A stretch of 64,000 bases of DNA from Pristionchus mayeri (lineage: Eukaryota > Nematoda > Chromadorea > Rhabditida > Neodiplogasteridae), in the NCBI GenBank assembly GCA_036245805.1, contig BTRK01000004.1, positions 25,558,619 through 25,622,618 of the forward strand, given 5' to 3'. The translations under genes were made by a program, and so were the position numbers. Below, piece by piece: positions 1 to 11,000 of this stretch. The first letter of the stretch is position 1; every line of letters starts with the position of its first letter. The notes below the pieces were generated by a model, which saw nothing but the letters and a program-made list of their open reading frames with translations, did no database searches and was not told where the DNA came from.

Positions 1-434
1 GTTTCTCAAACTCGTCTAAATTGATGTTCCTTTTGGCTTAGGGTAGTTCAGCATGGCCGATTTCATGAAAGCAAATTAGAATTATTAAAAAAATATATAT
101 AATAGAAGTTTCGGTAGGTCAGATTTCTAAAAATTAAAAGTGAACGCGTTTATAAAAAGGCGCATCCGCACAAGGTTCCTGGCCATTTTTGGGTTTATTT
201 TTTAGATGATAAATAAGCTTATGGCATGCCATTTGTGCGAAAGGCTGCAGAATGTAAAAATATTTAAAAATATGGATGCTAGGGCGGTTTGAAATTTGAA
301 TTCCACGTTAAAAATTTATTGGCGGGAACACGTAGGTTTCGGTCGCTTGGGACTCCTACCGCGAATGTCCTTACTGATAAGGTTCACTCTTACAAGTTCT
401 TGACTCTGCGTTTCCTTAAGGCTGTGATTGCCAT
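1..434. repeat. Repeat unit Q, copy 1 (uninterrupted)
   Basis: This stretch recurs at 55,355-57,608, where it is broken by an R element and a D element. Copy 1 reads straight through both insertion points (near 135-150 and 405-420), so it is the empty-site reference for both. It cuts off abruptly at about 434, where a different repeat (P2) begins. The left edge is outside the window. Confidence 0.75.
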
Positions 435-459
435 GAATCGATTATGTGGGCTTAATATT

Positions 460-1401
460 TAGGGACGGCAACGGCGTTAACGAACGAGCAAAACAATTCA
501 CAAATTGGTATGCAATTGAAAGCTATGCCTACCCCATTTCGACTTTTCACTTTAGTTTAAAAAATAATTATCAAAATCAAGAGAAAAACAATAATAAACA
601 TAAGTCGAAATGCCGACGCTTTCAGTCCAAGTGGAGCGCATCTCAAGTCACTCCTTTACTCCTACCTATCGCAAACTGAAAGACTTGTAGTTACATGACT
701 AACGTCGAAACGATGTCGTATTTAATTATTCTGTGTATAGCGCACTCTGAAAAATCTGAATGGCGTAATCGAAGAAGAATACAACCTTTAATCGGCCAAG
801 AAGGCAAAATCAATTACTACTCCTGCTCAAACTACGGTAGTTCGCCGAGACAAATCCACAATAATCAGTTTTAAATCAATATCTATAAATGGGCGAACTG
901 TTCACGCTTTGTTTTTCTCATAAAAATCGATTTACTCATTGTAAACAACATACTATAAAAGATCGCATGAACAGTTCGCCCTTTACGAGATATAATTAAA
1001 AAACCAAATTTACAACGGTAAAATGCTCAACTTTGACGGCCTCATTCTCTAATATATTATATTTATATTTATTTTTATTGTGAAAACAATTTTTTGCGTT
1101 TGATAATCTGCTTAAACTGAGGAAATGAAGCTTCAACACTTAATTCTGAAAACACGTATATTTTCGATCACGTTATGCTTCTCCAGTTCTGCAATATTTC
1201 TCTTTTTGCCATGCTTGATGTTCTTTCAATATGTGTTCATATTCATTCCAATAAAATATTTCAAATATCACATTAAATATTTTTTTTAATGTTTTAAAAT
1301 ATTGAAAGAATTTGGCTTGAAAAGTACGGTAGTTTGAAAGCAAAAGCGTCGGAGGTAGGCAACCAATATTCTGTACTCAAAAATTCCCGTTGCCGTCCCT
1401 A
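460..1401 (+). mobile_element. Family A non-autonomous transposon, 942 bp, 8-bp target duplication
   Basis: It begins TAGGGACGGCAACGG and ends CCGTTGCCGTCCCTA. The 8-bp TTAATATT is duplicated on both sides (452-459 and 1,402-1,409). The empty copy near 36,880 has this 8-mer once, which confirms the boundaries. An 8-bp duplication with TAGGG ends fits the hAT superfamily. It has no credible ORF. Related copies lie at 18,750-19,935, 32,980-34,820, 35,390-35,598 and 54,700-55,100. Confidence 0.8.
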
Positions 1402-1545
1402 TTAATATTGAAGTTTTTGCTGTTGAAATATATATTTCTACAACCGGGCGAGAAGCGAGGATGAATTTGGTATAGAACTGGGCTTCTGAGCGCTAATTAG
1501 TGCACACAAAGTATTCATGTTTCAAACCTCGCGGGAAAATCGATC

Positions 1546-3301
1546 TAGGGGGTCCCACGTGAAATGTAGAATTCTTCTAAATAATACTTTTATGTTGTCT
1601 TTGGGGTAATCGGGGATGTGGAATTCCATAAACATCTTCAGGTTTCTCTAAAAAATTCAAATTCGCAGCGTATGAGGCACTCTTTCTTGACCCCGTCTTT
1701 CGTGGTGTGGTTGCAGCCGCGACGCCTGAATTTCACGCGTGCGATCAACTTCGCTGGGTCAATTAATATACTCACTGCGATGTTTTCATATTATTCCGGT
1801 GAACTTATCTTTCATTCGACCCATATTCGATAAAAGAGCATGGATGGTGATTAGAGAACGCGATTGAGGAATAATTGAAGAAGATATACACTATTCCTTA
1901 GTGAAAAGTACGGTATTTCTACAGTACCCCGGCGCTAAAATGTATTCTAGGTTTGTAATCGTTCTATCTCTACGATTTTTCTGAAATTGCGGCTCAACAA
2001 CCACATTTATCCTAGCAATAAACAGAGATAAAAACTAGAAAGCTGCATCTCAATTCACTTTAGATAGGTGATTTAAACCATAACAGTGTAATTTCAATGA
2101 CGTATTTTAGAAGATCTTTTTCAACGATTTTGCTCATTTTGGTATATTTTATTCTAAGTTTCATGCACTACAAGTTTGCCAAAAAACATAGAGCTGCATC
2201 TTCAAATAATTAAATAATCTTTAAAAAACAAAATTTCTTCACGGTTTTGAAGTCCCGCAATCCGACGAGATTTACGAAAACATTTGGCCTTTAACCGGAC
2301 TAGGGACCCCCAAGTAAAATTTTCAACTCGAGGTGTATTCGAAAGTGCACGGGGGCTCTTTTCTACTCGCCTGCGAATTCAAATTGCCGTTATAAATTGG
2401 GTTTTATTAAATATTTCGATTTCTTCAAGGTGCCCCTATTCAGTTTTCGGTGAATGGAAAGAACAGATTGGTATGCGACTAATGAAAAATTTTGAAAGGA
2501 TTCTGTATTTGCAAACATACTGAATTGCACACTCATTTCAATCCACTTTTTATAAAGAATTGTCTAATGGACGTCTTACAGAGTGCCCCTCTTCAGTTAT
2601 ATCGTTAATCGATTATGTGATGCCGAATGAAGAGTTTACGACAAAATTGAGAAAATTGATATTTGCAAACCTTGTTTAAAAAAATAATATAATTAAATGT
2701 TTATTTTGAGCAATTACGGTAACTTTCGTCATAGGATAACTGAAATTTGAATTTATCGACGTTTATTGATCGAAATCAATTTATTCTCTGCTCAATATAA
2801 TATGGTTTTTTGATATTTTGTGTGTATATATCAGCCAGTTTTGCTTATATTTTATCATGTCGAATGACATCAGCCTTCGTTGATTGTGGTGACAGGGAGA
2901 TGGTGCTCTTCCATTCGAAATTCTCCTTTTTTCAACCAAAATCATTAGTTAATCTATTGCTATCTATTGTCAGTAAATGAAAGGCATAATCGGAATATTA
3001 TTGAAACTGTGAATGCAAAAAAATATGACCCATCGAGAACGAGCTGACACACCGTTCCGCACGCAACGCACGAAATTCATGCGGGCGGCTTGCATTACAC
3101 CACGAGGGGCGGGGCTTAGAGTGATCACTTCATACTTACTCAAATTGAAATTTAATTAATTTCTAACAACGGCATTCAAATTCAGCATCGCCGATAACCT
3201 AATGGCCATGCAAAAAGATTTTTTTTGGAAGAATTTCACATTTTACTTGGGGGACCCTATATCCGGGCACAAAATTTAACTTTCCAGCTCGGTGCCCCCT
3301 A
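1546..3301. mobile_element. X element with 9-bp target duplication, itself interrupted
   Basis: It starts TAGGGGGTCCCACGTG and ends GGTGCCCCCTA. The flanks are AAATCGATC (1,537-1,545) and AAATCGGTC (3,302-3,310), a 9-bp duplication with one mismatch. The empty P2 copy near 37,025 has AAATCGGTC once. Part of its interior resembles the interior of X' at 38,102-38,854 in inverted orientation. A second element (2,301-3,259) lies inside. A 9-bp duplication fits Mutator-like elements. No transposase is visible. Confidence 0.7.
2301..3259. mobile_element. Nested element with about 20-bp perfect terminal inverted repeats
   Basis: It begins TAGGGACCCCCAAGTAAAAT and ends with the exact reverse complement, 959 bp in all. 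It lies inside X. Near 3,085-3,125 it holds a segment, with the core ACCACGAGGGGCGGGGC, that resembles the conserved inner part of the R elements. No clean target duplication was seen, and it has no coding capacity. Confidence 0.65.
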
Positions 3302-4033
3302 AAATCGGTCTTGATCAGGGTTGCACAACACATGTTTTGAGGTCGATTCGGTGACTATTTATTGATTTTCTGATTTAATTAGTATTGCATTTCTACTAGT
3401 CTCTTTTATGTCTATCAGTTTCAGGAATAAAAATATAGGCCATTTTGACGGTTGTTGGGTAACTTTAAGGCGGTTAAAAATACATTTAAATGCGGCAAGG
3501 ATATTCACGATCTTGTGGATACATATGACGCCGTACTTGTAAAACTCGGACAAACATTGGAACAGCGATTTTTCGAAAACATGGAATTTTGGGTTGTTTT
3601 GGATGCTAATGACGATGATCAGTCTCATTTTGCATATTTAGTCATATTTGGTGAGCTATGGAGCGTCCTAAAATCACGCATTTTCCTGTTTTTGACGTCT
3701 ATCACAATTCAGAGACATGCACTAAAGACGAAAATTGTTTTCCTGGGGTACTTTTTCATTCTCTACATGATGCGATATATGATAAGTTTGCATCATAATG
3801 TCTTCATTGGTTTCCTGAGCACATCTAAAGGTTAAACTAAAAAAAAACATTAAGCCATTTTACAGGGATGTTTGTAGTACAGTGTAAAGGCCATAAAACA
3901 ATTTTGGTGCAAATCAGTATCGGGACTTTTGAGAAATTGTTGATTCAAATTTTCCCATCTCATTCCTCTTGCACTATACGCGGTCGAGGGAAAGAACGTG
4001 GGTAACATTCCACGGCTTCCCTCCAACTCCTAT

Positions 4034-4105
4034 GTGGCTCAATGGTTAATCGTTGGGCTAGCAATCATTTTTGATTCAACATTTCCAGTTCGAATCCATC
4101 CAGCG
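4034..4105 (+). other. tRNA-like module (left arm)
   Basis: The A-box-like GTGGCTCAATGG and the B-box GTTCGAATCC lie 50-60 bp apart with tRNA-like spacing. The acceptor stem and anticodon stem do not close well, so this is read as a tRNA-derived (SINE-like) piece rather than a working tRNA. Confidence 0.55.
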
Positions 4106-4358
4106 TCGGAAGATTTTTGCCATTTTAGATCACCTAAATTTTCAATTTGTCGACAACATATATAAAATAAGATGCTAACAGCCATAAACTCATCTTGCAA
4201 GCTATTCAGATATCTCATTTTCAAGAGTTATGTTTAAATTTAAATGTTTCTTCTTCGCGTCATCTGTGTTCTTTAGAATATTTTGTTGCTCCTTATTTGT
4301 ATATATGTTGTCGACAAATTGAAAATTTAGGTGATCGAAAATGGCAAAAATCTTCCGA

Positions 4359-4432
4359 CGCTGGATGGATTCGAACTGGCCATGTTGCATCAAAAATGAT
4401 TGCTAGCCCAACGATTAACCATTGAGCCACCT
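4359..4432 (-). other. tRNA-like module (right arm)
   Basis: This is the inverted partner of the module at 4,034-4,105, with the same A-box and B-box and a few substitutions in between. Confidence 0.55.
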
Positions 4433-4984
4433 AGGAGTTGGAGGGAAGCCGTGGAATGTTACCCACGTTCTTTCCCTCGACCGCGTATAGTGCAAGCGGA
4501 ATGAGATGGGAAAATTGAATCAACAAGTTCTCAAAAGTCCTGACACCGATTTGCACCAAAATTGTTTTATGGCCTTTACACAGTACTACAAACATCCCTG
4601 TAAAATGGCTTAATGCTTTTTTGAGAGTTTAACCCTTAGATGTGCTGAGGAAACCAATGAAGACATTATGGTGCGAACTTATCATATATCGCATCATGTA
4701 GAGAATGAAAAAGTACCCCAGGAAAACAATTTTCGTCTTTATTGCATGTCTCTGAATTGTGATAGACGTCAAAAACAGGAAAATGCGTGATTTTAGGACG
4801 CTCCATAGCTCACCAAATATGACTAAATATGCAAAATGAGACTGATCATCGTCATCAGCATCCAAAACAACCCAAAATTCCATGTTTTCGAAAAATCGCT
4901 GTTCCAGCCCCTTCAATGAATTGTCTGCTTCTTAGAGATACGGCGTCATATTTGATTGTTTATTTAGTGACATAAGAATTTTAG

Positions 4985-5098
4985 CTCATAACTCGGAAAA
5001 GATCTCGAATTGATCTGGAAGGTGTCAAAGGACCAGATTCGGAGCCATCAATATCTCACGATGATGATTCTGAAGACCACTGCAGCATATGTTTCGAC
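4985..5098 (+). CDS. RFWD3-like exon: acidic linker and first RING cysteine pair
   Basis: The acceptor is TTTTAG and the donor GTGAGT; the exon is read in phase 0 at both ends. It opens with a basic stretch RKRSR that could be a nuclear signal, then an acidic serine-rich stretch, and ends [13 protein letters not shown], which supplies the first zinc-ligand pair C-x2-C. Upstream exons must exist because the exon has no start codon, but only the palindrome lies directly upstream. Confidence 0.85.
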
Positions 5099-8000
5099 GT
5101 GAGTAATAGACATCTCCTTCGTAGATAAATATTAACTATTTTAGAAAATCTTCTTCTTACCCTCCCTTTCCAGACAGATCTCTTTATTTTCTTTCGTTAT
5201 CTGCTGTAATTTAGAAACAGTATTAAGAGAAAATCCATCCATTGTGCAAAACCTTAATCTAATCAATTTAACAAAACAATTCTTATACCTATTAGCACCC
5301 CAATCTGGGCTCATGCAGTAGTGCCGTGATATTTACTTCATACAGGCTTTCACATCATCTGGAAACCATCGGTTGGTCTCTCTCCGTTGTGGTCATTTCT
5401 TCGGAGAAGATTGCATAAAGCGATGGATATCGAGTGAATCTGGAAAGGCGTGAGTTGTTTATGAAGGTATTGTCACCGGTCTTTCCCTCGTCCGTTTTTC
5501 TAGTGAGAACCGATGATCTGAGATGAATAACCTTGCAATAATTCCCAGAATAAGATTTTATCAAGTTTGAGAGAAAGTAATGTTCGATTTTCAAACTAGC
5601 TACGTTGGAAGCGGGGTTGTGTGTTAAGGATAATAATTGGAAGTGACTGTTGAGAGCCTGCTTAAAACGTTGTAAAAGGCTCGTGAGGCCTCGGGCGATC
5701 CGAAAAAGGATCGCCCTCGGCCTCACGAGCCTTTCACAACGCTCACGCTGTGGGGGGTGAGATCAGGTTAGGATGGCGTGGTGAGTGGTGTGCAAGGTGC
5801 ATTTGAGTTGTCTGCGATTTGGTAAAATGCTCCACTGTGTGCGGTGCGCTGAAATTTCTCGCCATCGGAATGCAACGGTCAAGGTCCGGAGTCAAGAGGG
5901 CGTGTTTGAGCCGAGTTACAGCGATTTAAAACACGTTCTCTGTAAGAGTGCAGGAGGGGTGGCACAACTCCGGCAAAATGATCGCCCGGGGCTCAAACTT
6001 TCAGAATATGACCACTAGGGACCAATAATCGTTCATTCGAGAGTTGAAGCCAAAATATTGATTTTGACCTACAAAAATCGATAATATCAAATTTTCGAGT
6101 TCGACCTCGTGTTATAGAACATTCGAAAGAGCGTGAAAAGTTATGTTAGAATTTATCTTTTCGTCAAAAATAAGCTTTCTGAAAGCGAGAAATCGATCAA
6201 AATGTGCAATTTTTCGTTTATTTGCACATACAAAAAAAAACGAAAAAAAACTACCCCTCTCAAAGTCACCACCGCCCTTCAGTTCCGATATATTTTGTAC
6301 CAAATGTATCGTAGAATACGAATATCTTATGAAATCGGCATATTTTCAGTGACGAAGAACTGAAAATATCGCTCGAAATGACAACTTCCATAGATTTTTC
6401 AAGGTTTAGACCAATTGATCTTCACTGTTTACTAATGGCACGCATCCAAATCGACAAAATGAATCATACGCGGCCTTGTAAAACATATATCAGCAGTTTC
6501 CACAGCGTTTCTAATCCTTTTTCATGTTTCAAAAATAACGCTTTCCATCACCGAAATCATAAATTCCCCTGCTGTTAACTCACTATTTCTAAATTATATA
6601 GTATGGACAGCCATGAATAGGAATCGGTGGCAAAGACCTCCACCAATGCTTCGATGCCCCGATTTTTGATGCTCAAATTTGGAAGATCGATTGCTTCGAA
6701 AGTGTAAACAAAGCATTTTTGAGATAGATTATGTGAATTTTAATACGTTTTATGTTTGGAAATTGTCTTTGCATGCAAAAATGTCTGATTTCGAGATTTT
6801 TAAAAAATGGATATTTTCATATTTCGAAAAATTCGAAATTTCAGAAAGGATAATAATAATAATAATATAATAATTTATCTACGCCCGAGGCGCGACGATA
6901 CCGTGAATTAATTAATTAATTAATTAACGATTGCAGATGGGAGGGGGGACTCTCCTGAGTCATTGAGGGTGAGAAAGGTCTACGACTATCGGGTGGCTTT
7001 CCAATCGACGCTTAAATACTCGGATGTTGGGGGCAGTGCGAATGACATCGGGAAGTTGAGAATACCATCGGGATGTCCGAACAGGGAAAGAGTGGAATCT
7101 GGCGGTGCTTGTTGTCATTTCAATGTTAATACCAAAGGAAGAGGTACGGTCTCGCTGGGGTTTGTAGGCGTAGAATGATGAACGAGGGACGATATTAGAA
7201 CCAGTCATAATCATATGAGTCATACACAGATCTCCTATGACTCTCCTCTCAGTAAGCGGGCGCAGGCCAAGAATTTTCAAGCGATCCGAATAAGAAGGTA
7301 GGGAAAGAGGATAGGAAGGGGAGGGGAAACAACGATAGAATACTTGCCGGGTGAAAACATGTTGAACTTTTTCAAGAGTCTCAATGTCAGATATGTAATG
7401 TGGATTCCAAAAGGGGGATGCAAAGTCAAGGAGGGGAAGGACATATGCTTTGTAACTACGAAGAAGGATGGTGGGGCAGTTGAATGGGAGGGCTTTAAGG
7501 AACAGGAATAACTTAGAAGTGGCTTTCTGAGCACGGGTTTTAATAGAACAAGAATTCTTGAGGTCAGAGCGGACTTGGACACCTAGATGGGTCCATTCAA
7601 AGAGACAATCCAGGGCAGATTGAAATTCGGAGGTAATAGAAGATTTGGTAGACTTATTGTAGGAGATATACAACTTAACATCATCAGCATAACATTGGAC
7701 GGATACGTTGTGAAATTTAGATTGTATACGAGAAAGGTCAGCTAGATAGATGGAGAAGAGAATAGGTCCTAGGACACCGCCTTGTGGTACTCCGGAGAGA
7801 ATGGGGAAGTGGTCGCTAGTGGCGGAGGGCAAACGAACGGAGAAAGTGCGGTTGGAAAGGAAGGAGTGAATCCATGATAGCAGATTACCATGGATACCGT
7901 AATGAGATAATCGAGCTAATAATTTAGGGTAGGGAACAACATCAACAGCACGAGTGAAGTCAATGTAAACTACATCAGTTATAAGCTTTTTAGAGTGAGA

Positions 8001-11000
8001 ATTTGTCCAATCATTATGACAAGTCAGTAAATTAGTAACAACACTAGCACCAGAGCGGAAACCATACTGATTGGACGGGAGGATATTGAAGCGAGAAAGG
8101 TGACTATTGAGGTGGTCTTTGATGAGACGTTCCATGGTCTTAGCAGCAGGAGAGATGATAGAGATGGGTCTATATGAGGAGGGTAGTTTGCTATCTTTGC
8201 CCGGCTTATGAATGGGGGTAATCAGGGAATGTTTCCAGGCTGATGGGACAGTCCCAGAAATGAGACTGAGATTGTAGATATCAGCTAAGGAGGTGGATAG
8301 AGCATGTGCACACTTCGAGAAAATGATCTAAGGAATGCCATCATAACCTGTAGAGCAAGAGGGAGACAATTTGCGTAATGCTTTGTAAACTGCATGAGGG
8401 AAAAGGGTGAAAAGAGAGAGCGAGGGAGAGATGGGTAAGGAGGAGAGAGGGGGAAGAAGACCATCATCTAACGTGAAATGAGAAGCGAATTCAGAAGCAA
8501 GTAAATTAGACTTAGCAGAACTATCATAAACTGGTTCATTATCAGATGAGACTAATTCAGGTATAGATAGCTTAGGTTTTGTGAGAGAAGAAATATGACG
8601 ATACAAATCTTTAGAACGAGCTAATTTCTTACGGGTAGAGTAACGAGTCCATTTGTCAATCTCGAAAAGTAATTTCTTACTACATTGGTCAAAAAGGGTT
8701 CTCACAGTTGGGATATGAATCTTAGCAAATAACTGATCACGATGTTTAATTAGGCGGACAATGTGGCTTGGATAAGAGAGAGAGGGAGGATGAGGGGTAC
8801 GGTAAGGGACAAATATATCGATAGCTGAGTGAATAGTGGAGGAGAATTGATGATATAAGGAATCGATATCAGGACAGTCACGAAATAAGGATAACCAGTC
8901 AATAGATAGAAGGTGGTTGGACAGAGCTGGATAATCGACACGAGAGAAGTCACGAATTAAGGGAGGTTGTGGCGGGGATTGAGGAGATGAAAGGGAGAAG
9001 GAGAGACCAGAATGGTCACATGAAGGGAAGGGAGGAATGGCGGAAATGGCCGAGACTACGGTGGGATCGTTACCTAAAACCCAATCGATACATCTAACGC
9101 CGCGCGTAGGAAACATATGAAGATGAGAGAGATTAGCAGAGATAATGAAATCATGAAACAGACGATCAGTGGGAGTGGGAATGGTACAAAGGGAATCGGA
9201 GTTGAAATCACCGGAAATAATGATGGAATGTGGAGAGGATGCATGGATGTCTGATAAGCAATTAACGAGGGAGTCGGTCTTGGCAATGGAATAACTTGGA
9301 GGACGATAGACTAGACATAATCTAATGTATGCACTCGAGTGGAAAAGGTCGATACAGGTAATCTCGCGTTCGGTGGAGGGAAGGGATACTGTGGAGAAAG
9401 AGAGGTAATCACGAAGAATGATGCTGGTTCCGCCACCGCGGGATGATCGATCAGTGCGAATAATGGTGTACGGTAGAGATCCGATATTGAGAGATGATGG
9501 GGTCTTGCTTGATAGCCATGTCTCAGTTAGGAATATGATATCTGGTTGGGTTGTCATGAGGAATGAGCGGAAAGCATCGAGCTTATTAACGACAGAACGG
9601 ATATTGAAATAGTGGCATGATAAGGTGGTCGTCGCTGGCTGAGCTAGTTTAAAAGAGGGGCGAGTGAGTTGGGAATAGTGGTGATGGGAGTAGTGGGGGC
9701 AGAATCGAGGAGGGAAGGAATTGTGGGGAAGAGGGACGTGGTGGTGGCGGAGGGAACAAGAGTGGGATGGGCGGAAGTGCGAGACTTATCGTAGTTCTGG
9801 GAGCGAGGGTGGCGGAGAGACTTCTTCAATGCTTCAAGTTGTGACTTCTCGATCAGTGAGCTCGCGTAGATCAGCATGTCCTTTCCGTTTTCCTTCATCG
9901 ATCGTTTCTTCACTCGCAATTGGTAGGCGGCTTCACGCTCAGCCTTGGTCATAGAGGGGCGAACATACACATTGGGGAATTTGGCAGTAACAGTGCGGGA
10001 ATGGGACAGGAAAGAGATCTGGGCGGAGCGGGAATGGAACATTACTTTGAGAAGGCGAGGGCGGCTATCCCTTCTCTCCCCCATTCGGAAAATGGTAGCT
10101 GGTCTGTGCTCCAGCTCAGCGAGGTCGAGCATGTCGATGACTCTGGCAGTATCATATGACAATCTCTCACTGGCCTTCGTCGCAGTAGACTCAGGGAGCC
10201 CTTGAACCACCACCGAGCGAATCCTCTTGTCCCTCTCAATGGCATCATCGATCGAGGTGGTCGATCTAGCCATTAGCTCTTTCATCTGCTGGGCACAAGT
10301 ACCGAGCAGCAGAGCGAGGGAACTTTCCTTCTCATCATGAGAGAGGGAATTGAGGTTTCTGCCAATACCTCGAAGGAGTTCGCCCGGATCGGGAACAGAG
10401 ACCGGCAGCATTTCGTCCAGGGCAGAGGAAGGGGAGGGGAACTTACGCTTAGTCATTAATTAATCAGAGGGAGTGAAAATATGCAATAGTATTAGAAGAA
10501 AAACGAAACAAGTGCTGAATAGTCACGTAGTATCGATTGGGTCGCGCGAGAGAGAAGGGAAGAGGTCATCCTATCGCGGCGAGGAAAGAGAGGAGAGAAC
10601 TAATGGTGTTAAACAGAGATGAAAAAGCATGGTGATCCTATCGTTGGAAACCGTGGCCTAGTGGTCTAAGGCGCTGCAATTTACATACCTATGGTAGGGT
10701 GGGTTCGAGTCTCGGCCTCTGCAGTGACTTTTGCCAAGCTCGTACAATTTTTGCCTACTGTTGGGTACTCCCCCCGAAGCTTGGCAAAGGTGACTGTAGA
10801 GGTTGGGATTCGAACCCCATACCTTAGGATCCACCATAGGATTAATCCTATGGTAGATTTGACCATGGGTTTTTCATCTGTGGTGTTAAATAATGGTGCT
10901 TTTCTCGTTGAATTATGATTCAATAGCATAGGAAAACATAGTACAAACATATAACTCAGTAATATTCACATAATATAACTCAACAACGGTTAGTTTACGT

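Larger units (their letters stand above)
435..3468. mobile_element. P2 element, truncated copy carrying two nested insertions
   Basis: The pieces 435-459, 1,410-1,545 and 3,302-3,468 line up with the uninterrupted P2 copy at 36,744-37,186. The right end carries the terminal sequence TTGTTGGGTAACTTTAA. The left end is missing. A family A element (460-1,401) and an X element (1,546-3,301) sit inside it. It is non-coding. The TTAA at the ends may be the target duplication, as in piggyBac-type elements, but this is an inference. Confidence 0.7.
3524..4950. repeat. Long palindromic element carrying tRNA-like modules
   Basis: The two arms (about 3,524-4,150 and 4,310-4,950) are near-perfect inverted copies. 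This makes look-alike ORFs of 127 and 95 codons read in opposite directions; they are by-products of the palindrome. Each arm holds the same tRNA-like sequence, pointing inwards. The right end lies about 35 bp upstream of the first recognised RFWD3 exon. Confidence 0.75.
6848..10640 (-). mobile_element. CR1-type non-LTR retrotransposon, nearly full length
   Basis: On the - strand the order is a 5' region (10,457-about 10,640), ORF1 (10,456-9,644), ORF2 with endonuclease then reverse transcriptase, a short 3' region with TTAA repeats, and a simple ATT-rich tail ending near 6,848. The layout matches the jockey/CR1 group. It lies antisense inside an RFWD3-like intron. ORF2 has only one visible in-frame stop, so the insertion looks fairly young. 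The exact 5' end and target duplication were not resolved. Confidence 0.85.

Noticed and set aside
3470..3540. Coding-like codons (KCGKDIHDLVDTYDAVL) that might be an upstream RFWD3-like exon
   Set aside because: Part of it is shared with the other palindrome arm, and no acceptor or homology supports it. It remains possible but is not called.
3452..4916. Paired ORFs of 127 and 95 codons with near-identical proteins
   Set aside because: They are the two arms of one palindrome read in opposite directions. Composition is AT-driven and no domain is visible.
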